The notes under the pieces were generated by a model. That model was not told where the DNA came from and searched no databases. It worked only from the letters and a program-made list of their open reading frames with translations. DNA of 64,000 nt from Fomes fomentarius (Eukaryota; Basidiomycota; Agaricomycetes; Polyporales; Polyporaceae): contig JABYQN010000003.1 of assembly GCA_022606135.1 (NCBI GenBank), positions 2,108,001-2,172,000 of the forward strand. The letters are read 5' to 3'. Of the stretch, positions 12,472-24,324 are shown piece after piece. Position 1 is the stretch's first letter. Each line of letters begins with the position of its first letter. The translations under genes and the position numbers were made by a program.

Positions 12472-12793
12472 GTTTGTGCTGTCAGCGGGAGATGATTTGT
12501 GCGGAGGTGTTTGTTCGCTTTGTCTGCAACATCCGTGCCTACTCTTTGTATTCTATCTTTTTATAGTGGGCATCGTCAATTTGACACCTTTCAACATCCA
12601 TAAAACAATATCTACGTAAGCTCCGCTATCTCAGCTCCGAAGGATCTACTTCTGGGTGTAGACAGTTGAGAGGAACAGCAGGTGGCTCAGCGTTCTCTCC
12701 TGAGACAGTGGAATGATCTTTCTTAAATGATGAAACTCGTCGTTCTCAGAACTCTATGGCTGTCCACATGTACAACCACTTGTGTTTCGTGTT
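12472..12793. other. Intergenic between convergent genes
   Basis: A tail-to-tail gap between the membrane protein gene and F-box gene A. It presumably holds both 3' ends. No reading frame of note. Confidence 0.5.
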
Positions 12794-15353
12794 CTATTCC
12801 CCTGTATAGAATGTGACCCCGGGCTTGGCTAGATAGGTATCCCTCCATGGATGCTGATAGATCGTCCCATCGCGTATGCATTCATCAATATCGGGATTAC
12901 GATGCCTACAAGGCGGAAAAGTCAGCCATAACAAGCCAGTCACGATGTCATCACTTGCACGCCTCGGAGATGGTCTTGCATGGTATAGTAAGCTCCGTCC
13001 CAGTTGGGACAGAGAGAACACACCCATACATGGCGCTGTGCATCTTTGTGCAAGGTATGCTCGCGGGCTTCGAGGGCGCGCACCACGGGCATGTGGTCTT
13101 CAGGGACGCACTGCCATTCATTATGCCTTGTAGGCTGATCATCCTTGAGAGAATGTTGAAGCTGGACACATATCGCTCATGTCAGACACCGCCGCAGTGA
13201 ATCAGCTATTCCGGGATACAGGCACTACCCACCGCAGCTTCCCAAGTATATGCAGTCCGCATGCCAGCTGTTTCCACCAGCTCTTCGAGGAGACACACGA
13301 GGCATTCGACCCGTGCACCGGAACGTTCTACATCATCTATGGTTGCGCGGTCGGGGTCGAGTCCCATCGCACGAACGATGTTGCGCATTGCATTGATGGC
13401 GCGGAGGGTCGCTGATTTCGAGGGCTTCTGGAACAGCTCAGACTGAGTACAGGTGCATTGCGACGAGTTGTTGATGACCGGGAGGCTCTTCCTGGCGAGG
13501 AGAGTGTAGTCGTCGCCGTTCTCCAAGAGCGACGAGCTCCAGCAAGGATGACTGATAATGGCGGGATATCTGAATACCATCCTGGTCCTCCACTGTTGCG
13601 AGTGACAGTTCCCATTGCATGCAACGACCGCGGTAGCCAGCTGCAATACGTGCGGTCCGTCTGGGGCAGGGTGGAGGTGTTTCATGAAGAACCTCTTCAG
13701 TATCCTCTTGCGTTGTTCTTCCAGCTGAGTGGCGACCTCGGGTATGATAGCAGAGAAGCTGGATGCTGTAACGCAGTCGGCGTTCGGCTGCTGGATAAGC
13801 ATTCTGACTGCGGAGGACAAGGCGAAATCCAGGAAGGCCGGGCGGCAGTCCATGAGCGGAGTTTTTGGGAGACTCACGTAGTGAGCGAGAACGGCCTCTT
13901 GCAGACTTGCGAACCGCGCCCGAAGGGTACTCTTCCGTTCACCCTTCAGACGCTCTTTCCTCGCCTCTTTCAGTAAGCCGCAAACCTCATTCCTCACCCA
14001 TTTCCATGTTTTGTATGAGACGCAAGTCAGAGACTCCTGGTAGATCATATCGCGGACATGTTCTTCTGTATTGGCATAGTCGAGCTCTGGGCTCCACTTC
14101 GTGTTCCGGAGTCTTCTGATTATTCTGTACCGGTTGGTCAGCGACATACCTGGAAAACCCAGCCACAGGCTTACTTATCTCTATGTTCCGCTCTGAGGGC
14201 CGCTCTTTGGTGTTGATGGGATTTGCTCAACTTGCTGACCCAAGCTTGAAGTGTGCTCGCATACTTAACATGCCCGACCAGCCCACATGTATGATTAAAC
14301 GATACGAACTGAGTGCTGCTCTACTTACCTGCTTACGAGTTCCCGAGTCGATGATCCAGCTCTTCTTGAGCGAGTTGAGGTCGGCCAAGCAACGTTCTCC
14401 ACCGATCGCCACAATCTTCTTCGCTTTCTTGGCGAATGTTGCGACCTGTCCCTTATGGTAATGTGCAGTTGTGACCTTCCTTACAGTTCATTGCGTATAT
14501 GGGACCGTCGGGTCCAGCGTTTCTGGCATCTTGCATTCATCAACAAGATATCTGAGAGACGTCATCACGCGTATCCTTCGGAAGTCTCGGAAGAAAACCT
14601 ACTGCGCGGTTATGGTTTCCACATTGAACACAGACTTCATTTCATTCTTGTTAAGGGATGATTTGACCATTTCATACGCTTCGGTCTCCGAGAGGGATCT
14701 AGACCATCATGTACTCGGCGAATAGCAGGCGAACCAGAGTGCGGAAGGATACACACACGCGGGGGAAGCACTGCCCACAGTACGTGGCGATCCATACCCA
14801 ACGTCTCTCACCGTTCACGCCACAGTGCTATAGAATTGGCAGGATCAGTTGCCACAATTTTCAAAGTCCTGCGGCCAGTAATGTGCGAACTCACGTCACA
14901 GTTCGACGAATAAAGAAATTTGACTAGTTCGGGTTCACTAATAAAAGCCGGTCGGGCGGGAAGCATGATAGTGTCGACGTTGTCGCGCGCAGCCATCCAA
15001 ATGGTCTGTTCCGTCATCTTGAGGTTGAGGAGCGTTTTCCGGAACTGCTTGCAAACGCGAATGAGAGCGAGGAGATCTTGTGGTCGAAGGTGGATACATA
15101 TCTTAGAGTAGTGTGCAGTGTGGCGCGTTAAACGGATCGTGTAACTGAAAGAAATCTGGCGACTCACCTGTAGGAATATGTCTACCGGAAACTCCAAAAC
15201 CTGCAGTACTCTCCGACGTCGCCGTCGACCTTGAGCGATCTCTTCGCTCTGTGAGACATTGTTCAAGGCTTGACAAGACGCCCCACAGTGAGTGCCATGT
15301 GCGTCGGACTCATCCGCGGTCTTCAATCTCTTACAACTTGAGCGTGTTAGCAT
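12794..15353 (-). CDS. F-box family protein A (divergent paralogue) with C-terminal C2H2 finger
   Basis: About 10 exons can be assembled from the ATG at 15353 to the stop at 12794. The F-box region reads VLQVLEFPVDIFLQ then IHLRPQDLLALIRVCKQFRK. Next comes a Cys module (HCGVNGERRW, then ATYCGQC), helical exons and KWSPELDYANTEEHVRDM. A long exon contains LAHYVSLPKTPLMDCRP and MGLDPDRATIDDVERSG. The C-terminus carries CSLCPNWDGAYYTMQDH, then LRGV-H, fitting C-X2-C-X12-H-X4-H only if the intron at 12958-12906 uses a GC donor (GCAAGT). Another weak donor (GTCCCA) is needed near 14500. F-box proteins recruit substrates to SCF ubiquitin ligases; that role is inferred from the family. Least similar of the five to B, C and E, but apparently intact. 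Confidence 0.66.
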
Positions 15354-16020
15354 GCGGGAAAGCTTGGGAGGTCGTTCTTATATAGAGAACTTGAGGAGAA
15401 ATGTATAAAGAACGAAGATCGGAACGACTAGTTATATACCTCCCAATCCGATCGCCGCCTGCCTTGAGGTCTACGAGCGCGAGAGAATACAAAACGCACT
15501 CAACCTAGCGCGAGGCTCAAGCCCCTGTCTCACAATTGTCGTGGGTGCTTCGATTAGCTCAGCCAAAAAGGCAACTAAGGTACACGGAAACTCACAACCC
15601 GCAGATGAACAATTGCTGACCAATGATGATACCTTCCTCCCAGCCACAAGGATGGCGTCCTACATAGCCCCATTGACATGCAACCACTCACAAGGCAAAT
15701 CATCAGTCGTGAAGCGTCAGATACATCCCCAGGTCCTAGGACTCGGCCTCCGCGGCCATGCGGCCACGAAGTGGCGTATATAACATCATGCCACTGATGA
15801 CTATGACAAGGTTTTCCGAGTGCTTGTCTTTTAGACTCCAGTACGTCCCTTTCACGGAGGCGCGTCTTAGTGGGCAGGAGAGCAAAAATGCGGAAGACGT
15901 TGGAAATTTGGAGTATCGTTCAATACAACAGAGGTCATTCAAGCGCTCACTACATTCTTATCAGATTAGATGACCCAGACGCCAATCAGAAGGCAGGCGG
16001 TTGCATGATGCCAACGGCGA

Positions 16021-16363
16021 GACTCGCGGGAGAGGTCCTCCTTTGAATTCATCGCTGTCTTCCACCTCGCGCTCCTATGCCTTCGCACGGCTATAGCCTC
16101 TTCAGAAGCACACACGGTTACTCCGGGTCCAACCTCTGCAACACTCCTGGTCTACGGCTCAGAATTCAGCTTTCGACACCTGCGGAGAGTCAAGCCAGGC
16201 AAGGACTGGGAGGCGACCCTGCTCTTATCAAACGCTTCGAGCAGCAGAGAGGGAGTGGACTATTGCGCGAGAACTTGCGAAGGACCTGTTGTTGTGGCCC
16301 GAAATGACTGGAAGACGTACGGACGCGTGGTGCTGGACTCTGGCTGGCTGGTCATCTTGTGCA
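16021..16363 (+). pseudogene. Orphan coding-like exon with secretory-type leader
   Basis: One frame is open for about 110 codons up to a GTACAT donor near 16363. It begins with a hydrophobic stretch (FIAVFHLALLCLRTAIASS) and continues GPTSATLLVYGSEFSFRH, KDWEATLLLSNASSS, VDYCARTC and VVLDSGWLVILCK. The composition is protein-like, but no in-frame ATG precedes it and no continuation could be joined. I do not recognise the family. It may be a gene fragment or a gene whose first exon I missed. Confidence 0.28.
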
Positions 16364-17310
16364 AGGTACATCTCTGCTGTTGAGAAGTATCCGCGTGGCC
16401 GCACGTAGCTATATTGCTGCTCGAGCAAGTACGCACGGTCAATTATTCCGTGGCCCCTCTGAAGTGTAAGTCTATCGTACGCTGCTCTTTTTTCTGGCTT
16501 TCTATGGCGGTTGCGGTACGATTGGTTTTGGGATTCTACTCAAAAGTTCATCGGGAATGCGAGACCCATACGCGTCGTACGTGGAGTACTATTTCGACCG
16601 CACGCGAGAAATACAGTCGCCTTCGTCTGCAGCGGGGACATGTAGAAGTGCCGCGTCATTTGAGCTATCGCACAAACCTTTGGAGTTCTCCGTTGGTGAT
16701 CCCGGCTCTTCACACGCATGATTCTGCCACTTTGGGGCTCCGGAACAAGGAATACCAATGCGCGATAAAGTTGTATCCGAGACACAACCCAAGGACATGA
16801 GCTTCAACCGGGTACCAAGCCTCTACCACTTCCGACCTGATCATACAGTGTTACCTGACTCCACCAAAGAGCCACAGTCGTCCAAAACTATCTCCACGGC
16901 ACAGCGCTTCGCCGTCATCCTTCTGTGTGCGCTAGGCCCAGTCATGCGTCATGTCAGAAGGGAGTGGAGATGATCGGCCTCGGAAGTAGTCAAGCAAGAC
17001 GGGTACAAAGTGGAAGGCTCATCTGGAGCTGGCGAGAACTGAGGAGGTAAGTACAGTTTCATGATGCGGTCTGTCCTGTGTGAAGTATATATTGATCCCC
17101 TGATTGCCCGTATCGTTCGCAATGCCCACTAATGTCTCGGCCATCTAATGCCTTCTTCACGATGATGCGGCCAGTCAAGGCGGTCGTCTTTTCAGTCCGT
17201 CGTGGCACGTCGGAAGTGCACCGTGTGGTCCGACAACCCCACTACGAAGCTCGCAAGCTTGCTGACAAACGACGCATCCTGTAAGCTCACGCGGCGCGGA
17301 CAGGAGCTCC

Positions 17311-17990
17311 TTGAAGTCAACGAGTGAGCAGGGTGTGGCGATGGTGGCTCAGGCATATACGACCATCATGGACAAGAAGTTCCTCAATCATGCGACAATC
17401 TGCTTCGCAGGCCTCTTGCGGACCGGGTTGGTTGTTGACTGCTTCGCGAAGATCGAGGCTCAGATTACGCATCATCAGCAGGATAAGGTCCCCCCTCCCT
17501 CTATGGGGCGAGCTTTGGCTTGCTGCGAAGAGAGAGCAGCACGTGGAGCGTGATCATCTACGCTCGCCTCACAGTGGCAACAGATTCTGGCTAGACGTTT
17601 GGACCAGCTACAGATACCTCGGGACTGTGCGTGTCATGATCAGGGGCACTGCGTCCGCTGCCGATCGGCACCCTGTCTTGTGTGCTAAGTATGGTCAATT
17701 GTGTAGGATACTGCTCAACAACGCGGTAAGCTGTTAATTGCTGTCTATGTGGACGTACGTACTGGCATTAACTCACCTTGATAGCTGCGCTCGTAATGGA
17801 TCAAATACTACGGGAACATGTGAACATAGCACAGCGCGAGTCTCTTCAACTGTGCGCAAACGTCCTGCGAAAGTTACTCGACTGGGTGTGGCCAAGTTCT
17901 AGCACAGAGGACGCGTGGCAGAATGCAGAGACGACCCAAGTCATTTATGCGCTCGTACGCCATGGGCAGATTTGTCACCTTTAGTGCTAT
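17311..17990 (+). pseudogene. Unrecognised coding-like fragments, probably decayed
   Basis: Two protein-like stretches lie in different phases. The one at 17311-17553 includes QGVAMVAQAYTTIMDKKFL and LLRTGLVVDCFAKIEAQI. The one at 17778-17984 includes ALVMDQILREHVNIAQRESL and NVLRKLLDWVW. A donor/acceptor pair near 17729-17790 exists but does not preserve frame. No homology recognised. These are consistent with a broken helical protein gene. Confidence 0.22.
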
Positions 17991-18720
17991 ACCACTGATA
18001 CTGGCCGTTCTCTCTCTTTCTGTTCGAGACCAACACGGAAGCCGTAGTTACGCAAGCATCAAGATCAGGCGGGTGATCCCATGCCCCCTGAGCTCGTCGA
18101 CGCGCTGGCGGCCGCACATGAGTCTGCCTTCCATTGCGAACTCCTCGCCCGAATCTTCAACTGAGTACACACGCCTTTCCCTTCAAAATGCTACATCCCC
18201 GACTGGAAGGTCGTGACGTAGTCTTGTTCTGGCGCATCACCATTCGCTCCTCGTATTGCCATGGAATTAAGACAAACCATCCCCAGTTGGGTCATGGGCG
18301 GTTTCCCGCCGACCTAGATTCGCTCACTGCATATACAACCAGAAAACATTTTCTGCGGAAGATACTCTCATCCGATCTACGTTGTCCCCGTAACTGTACT
18401 GCGTTGTATTGTTGTTCCAAATGTTCTACTCTACGTGTGAACATAACCGCAGGCATTCCTCGTCCATCCAGATTTCGTCGCGTCTATGACTGACGCCCAA
18501 CTCGAACATAGTGTACAATCAGCGTGACATTGAAGGGTACTACACGGCAACAAGACAGCAGAAATGTCATACATGGTCCGAAATCCATCCTTTGGCCCAT
18601 TAAGAGCCCGAACGAGGGTGTGTTGCAGTATTCCAACACCACCGTATCAGGCATAGCACCCCCCAAAGCAATCCGGGGGGATCCGGAAGATTCCCCACTC
18701 GCAAGTGACCATTCCTATCC

Positions 18721-21234
18721 CTAGGACAAGACGATTGAAGGCTTGGCACACATTCCCGTACTCAGGTAAATCACACCATCACTAACGAGGTGGGTTACCT
18801 CAAGGATGCCATGTCTGAATGAATCGCGTCAGTATCCAAGGACCAGCAGACCTTTCATATCAAATCCGCTCACTCAGATGCCATGTGCTTAGGGACCTCT
18901 TTCCCATACCCCTCCCACTCCACACACGGAGAGCACGACCATATCGTCCTTGGAGACGATAGCCAATGCTCGCGTATTTCCATCTCCCGCACACAAACAA
19001 CGTCTTCCTCTGGCACACCCTCCCATCGATTGTGTTGAGGCTTGCCCGGGGTCTGATAGCCGTAATGAGGGTCGTGCTCGAGGGTGTGTTGGAACTGACG
19101 ACAACCTCGTCAGCAGAAGTAGGGATTATGTATGGTTCAGAAGCCACGCACCGCAGCCTGCCAAGAATATATGCGGTCCGCTTTCCCGAGCTTCACGCAA
19201 TCGAGACACCTCATCCGTGCATCCCTGGAGCTCGGTGAAAGTTGCCCTGTTCGGATCCAGACCTAAGACGGTCACGATGTCGCGCATCCTTTCGACGCCA
19301 ACACGGAGGCGACTTCGGAATCTGAAGTTGCTCGGGTTGAATGGGACTTCTGATGGGCGACGAGCGATCTTGGCCCATCGATCTTCCGGAGGCGGCTCCT
19401 TGTTAGTAAAAACAAAAGGCGGGTTGTGGCGCATGCAGTCGCAACCGAGAAGATCTAGATAGTGTAACGCAGAAGACCGAGAATCTGGGATATCATGGTC
19501 GCAGAAGAAGACGGAGATCGCGAGGTCAAGCGGGTCAATACCCTGAGGGATGCGTTTGATTCCGAGGTACGGCCAGACCATCTCCGTCAGTTCCGCTTTC
19601 TGTCTATTCTCCCAGCGAGGGACGACGGAGGAAAGAACGTCCGCGAAGGTCTCTCGAGTGACGTTGTCCGTCGGCGGCGCCTCTCCTAGTGCGCGGATTT
19701 CAGGCTCTTGTGCGAGGTCCACAGCACGAGGCCGGCAGTCCATGATGAAGCTACGCGGAAGCTGAACGTAGTGAGCGACAATAGCTGCTTCCAGTTCGGT
19801 CGCTCGGATTTTCATGACTTCATCCAGTTCCTTCTTCAAGCGATCTGCTCGGGTCTTGACTAGGAACGTGTCTATCGCAGCAAGGACTCGCTCCCATTCT
19901 ACAAATGGTGTGAGCTAATTCGAAAATCAAAGTGTGATACGTCACATCTTACCCTTCTTGGTGAGCTTGACGGATCGCTGCACGACAGGCCGACAAGACA
20001 TCTTCTCCAGGCCCTCCGTGCCGAGGAAGTCTAATTCCTTCTCCCATCCTGTCTCCTTCAAGCGTGCGACAATGCTGGATGCATCACGCAAGTAAGACCT
20101 CATGGCTGGAGCACCGGTGTAATGATCACGTACTCCCTGAATCTTTGCTCCCTGACATCCTGCAGTAGAGCCGTCCTCACAACCGCTTTCGTCTCTTCTT
20201 GTTGAGTATACCACCTCTCACACTTGCGTGCATACTACGTCGCTCAATCAGCATCATTCTGGGAGTGATTAATAGGATCACTTACTGAATATCGCATACT
20301 TGTGACCTCAGCACGCCGATCAATAAATCTACCCCAATCTCCGCCTATTCTGTTGACATCGCTGGACACAACCCAGCTCTTGACCATATCTTCAACGTCT
20401 TTCTTGAGCACTCGATTATATTGCTTGTTCTGGAACCGGCTGCATATGGGGTGTTGAGATTGTTTGCCAGTGCGACACCGAAACGCAGAAAAACTCACTT
20501 CATGTCAAGGTGTACGACATTGAACAGTTTATCAAAGACGGGTCTGATTGTCCAGCGGGAGAGGTGAGCAGGTGTGGCCTCTAGTCTTGCTGCAGCTTCA
20601 ATCCCTCCCCATGTACTTCAGAAGAGGGGGACCCATGTCAGCGTTGACTGGCCACATCGAATTGTACTGAACACTTACAGTTCATCCATGCACTTCCCAC
20701 AGTATCTTACAAACCAGGGCCAAAGAGCTTTCCGTACGTTGCTTGCCCCGCAGTTCTGCCGCAGTGTTAACAGTGCAGGCTCATGAGGGAGCGAAACCAC
20801 CATAGACGTACATGACAAGTGGGCGAGAAAAGGAGATGAATGAACCCCTGCACGCTCATCCACGGCGGGCGAGGGGGCAAGCCTTCCGCATTACTAACCA
20901 CAGAGTCCCAAAGCTTCTCGTTGTTTCGATGCAAGAAGAACTTTCGAAACTTCTTGCAAGTTCGCGACATGTTCAAGAGGTCTTGAGGGTCGAGCTGACC
21001 GTAAATCTGAAAGACCTGTGAGCTTTCATACCATGAAGTAATGCGCTGCACAGTTACCTCAAGCTGGAGCTCAACGGCTGTGTCGGGGAGATCTTGTAGG
21101 CATCCCCTGCGGAGCCTAACCGCACCTTTGGTGGTGACTGCTTGCGTTGTGGCGTTCGTCGGCGCGACCTGCGAGGTGGCGGCGGGTGTGGGAACGTGGT
21201 TGGTCTTCACTCTTTTGGAGCGATGGAGAGACAT
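18721..21234 (-). pseudogene. F-box family paralogue B, frameshifted before the zinc finger
   Basis: The exon order matches genes C and E: start at 21234, F-box LQDLPDTAVELQLE then FQIYGQLDPQDLLNMSRTCK, Cys module NCGASNVRKALW then YCGKC, helical exons, and the long conserved exon (VMKIRATELEAAIVAHYVQL to LDPNRATFTELQGC). Right there, at about 19225-19235, B reads GGATGCACGG where E reads GGATGCGATGCACGG. One of two GATGC direct repeats is missing (-5 bp). The frame then runs out at 19126. The downstream exons still encode a well-kept CSPC finger and tail to a stop at 18721, now out of frame. B may make a finger-less protein or be a young pseudogene. Confidence 0.7.
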
Positions 21235-24200
21235 AGTTGCCCAGATGCTGGTAGTAGAGTAGAGGAGGAGATGTATCGATGTGACGAGTGAACGAGAGAG
21301 CGTCTCTGTACAAGCGCCTAGTGCTGATGTTGAACTTGACTACCAAAACGGGCGAACAAAGAGAAGCACAGTTGACATTAGCGCTATTGTACATTGTTGC
21401 TCAGTCTCCTACGTTGACCAGTTCATGCTTATGTGCTCGAGGTTGTGCATGAGTGAGTTGCAGCACACCGTGTGAAGACATCACTGGCAGCACCTAAGTC
21501 ATAATGGGTCGTACTCATTTGTTTTGTGGCGCTATCCTGAGTACTGAGTACTGGCAGTAAAGTGAGAGGGGTGGGGGAAGGTGCATTCGGTCACTCCACT
21601 ACACTAGGTATACATGTAGCCAGAGAGGATGAGGGAATTGTCAGCCTAACTCGAACATGAAGAAGCACCGAGTCCCTATCAGCTCCATGTCCAATGTTCG
21701 CACCTCCAGTCCTGCTTGGATAGTGGGAGAGCTCACTGATGTTCCTCGCTCAGGTCGCACTAGCATCTAGGCAACGGCGTGTGTCTGGGTAGTACTATGC
21801 ACTACAACACACGTCCTTGCTGCGCGATGTTCCAAGGTTCCTGGACAACAGCTAGTGGGAGTGCAGTACCCGGGCGCGCAGAATGTAGGCCAAGTATCAG
21901 AGTGATGCGAGCAGCACACGCCTGTAGCGCAGTGGCCATACACCAGTCTTACAGACTTCTGCCAATCTGTAGGAATCTGCGGGCATCTGCGTTGTGTCAC
22001 TATATTGCGGGCTCAACTAAGCGTCGCATTTACAACAGTCAACGGAGGTGGGGTTGTCACAAGGACAGCGACAAACTCAGAGTTAGTGCCCGCTTCAAGC
22101 CTTCAAGCTTCATCCCGCCACGACTCCGAGTAGTACTACAAGCGCATCATCAATCACTCATGCCTTTACACTTTATCACGACGAGTAGTACAAACACGAC
22201 TACTCAATTTCGCTCGAGACTCAACCACAGTGATTGGTAAGACTCAGCCCTCACAAATAGTCGTGATTACACAGAAGGCCGACTGGTTGTTCCAAGTGGT
22301 ACTGCAGATCTTCAAAAATCTTGTGACATTAAGAACAATCCGGAGCTCTATGAGTTGCTAGGGAGGGATGGACTTGAGATAGAATGCACCTAAGCATGAG
22401 CTCGGATGTTGTCCAAGTCGTTAGATTGATTTAAGTACCTCTCTTGAGTCTTGAGGTATCGAATGGTTGTTATATCAACAAAAGCAGAGTGCAAAATGTG
22501 TACATAGGAGGAAAATGATATAGTTGTGTGTGTATAGTCACGATGTAAGTACTTGGGCTAATCATGATACTCACCGATAGCCTCAAAATCCTTGTAGAAC
22601 GCCCCCACTGCTTGCCGCGTAGTACATGCAAGTGGTGTGCGTTTTCCATCAACATCTCCACCTCATCAGGGCTCGCAGATTTGGTCACATCTGGGTGCTT
22701 TTCGACCAAGATCTCGATGAATTCATTCTGCATCTGGCTGGTGTCATGATGTGCATCCCTGTTTGGAAAGATGCTGAATTGACCTTCTCCAATTCCGCAG
22801 CTTCGGGATGAAGGTTCTGGAGTTGGATGTAGCTGTTCGTGTCGGACTTCATAATGTAAGGAAGCGTCGCGCTCAGGGGAAGAGTGCTCAGGCCGGATGG
22901 CTCCTTCACGAGCTCGGCAAGCGTGTGGAGCGCTGTGTGGAAGGTCGCATTGTGGCGGGCAGCGGAGGGAGGGAGAGCAGATCTTGAATGTCAGACGGGA
23001 CCTCATGGGCGAGCAAGGTAAGTAATTTTCAGTAAGTGTATGCGGAAGTAGCTCACTGCAGGTTCAGACCAGATGTGGTACACTTGTGCCTCAGCCTCCT
23101 CGAATGTCTCCTCATCTAGTTTGTTCCTCATTGCCAGGATGTCATTCTTGAACGCTTCTTCTCGACAGCAGTCTTCTGGAGGCTATCATCATGCTAGAGA
23201 AGGTTAACTTGCATAAGAAAACTAGCATAGTGCAGCAGATGGCAGGACCTACACTCTTACACTCTTACACCACTTATTTACAGCTCGTATGAGAATAGCG
23301 CGTGGAACGGAGGGGTTATGCGTAGCGAAGATGGTGTATTTTCCAAGTGCATGTTCTTTACAACGGTCTCGCCCTGGACAGCCTCATTCAGCTCCCGCAG
23401 CAGAGGCACTATTCCCTGAGCATGAGGCTTGCCAATGCTTTCTCGTGCATTCAAGAAGAACGAGATAGATGCAGATGTAGCGGAGGATGAGACGACTAGG
23501 ATACAGCCTGTACAGAAGCGGCGCAGATACTAATCCGTGTTCATCGCAGCTCCAGATGCAAGCCTACCGTATTTGACCATCATAACGACGCGTCCTCGCA
23601 TCAGGCTGGCCCGCGCTACGGCAAAGATGATTGAGCAGTAGGCGAGGATTATACGCACGGGACAGAAGTGGTAGCCTGTTCGATATCCTGTGACTCGACT
23701 TGTGCCATGTATGCTCTGTCATACGTTCCTTCAGCCCGATGTCTTACAATAACTTCTATGTAGCAGCTGGCAAAACGGGGACAAGATGGAGCATCTTGAA
23801 GGAGAGAATGACGGACGCGAGGTTGCGCGCGCGACGAAGGATCTAGACGCCAAGATAGCGAGCGTCACAAAGTCTCGTCTTTTGAGTCAAAGATTCTCGT
23901 ACTAGATGACAACCAAGATCCCCCTGCACTCCTCGCTATGCATGCCACCAGTCGCGTACCAAAGCTCTCTACTCTTGGCTCTCTCCGCGTGCCCTTGCAA
24001 CAGCTGCTACCCGTGCTGCTCGTAGACCACACATGGTCGCCCTTTGGACTCTGTATACTCACTTTTGGCTCCAACACTACTCAGACAGACAGAGTATTTA
24101 GTCTTCGAAGCATCACTTCCAACTTCATGAACCCAGAAGAACACGCGTATGATACCACTACTTCATTGGTACGGATTTGCGCTTCGTACTAGTTGAGCTG

Positions 24201-24324
24201 TGTGCGCGTCGTGTCGATATCGAGAGTGCCGCTGATAGTCACAATGAGGGTATGATACTGGTCTAATCTCTACATTACACCGTCAATTACTACAAAACCA
24301 TTATTACGCGCAGTCAATGTCGTA
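21235..24324. other. Spacer between F-box genes B and C
   Basis: 3.1 kb. The first 300 bases are the duplicated 5' flank of B, matched near 57490-57560 (inverted) and 27140-27200. A decayed minus-strand gene occupies about 22540-23520. Bases 24180-24320 match the 3' flank of gene E. Confidence 0.5.
22540..23520 (-). pseudogene. Decayed uncharacterised gene
   Basis: Minus-strand protein-like segments appear in order but not in one frame: ISFFLNARESIGKPHAQGIV with LRELNEAVQGETV (about 23480-23380), YTIFATHNPSVPRAILIRAV (about 23345-23285), AFKNDILAMRNKLDEETFEE (about 23160-23060), HTALHTLAELVKEPS with LPYIMKSDTNSYIQLQNLHP (about 22940-22790), and QNEFIEILVEKHPDVTKSAS (about 22730-22660). The first two are one base out of phase and no intron fits between them. 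I do not recognise the protein. The series suggests one gene with at least one frameshift. Confidence 0.38.

Larger units (their letters stand above)
15354..18720. other. Spacer between F-box genes A and B with decayed coding sequence
   Basis: 3.4 kb without an intact gene. Isolated coding-like pieces are described at 16021-16363 and 17311-17990. Minus-strand CTATATAAG just upstream of gene A (about 15378-15386) is a plausible core promoter for it. Confidence 0.45.
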
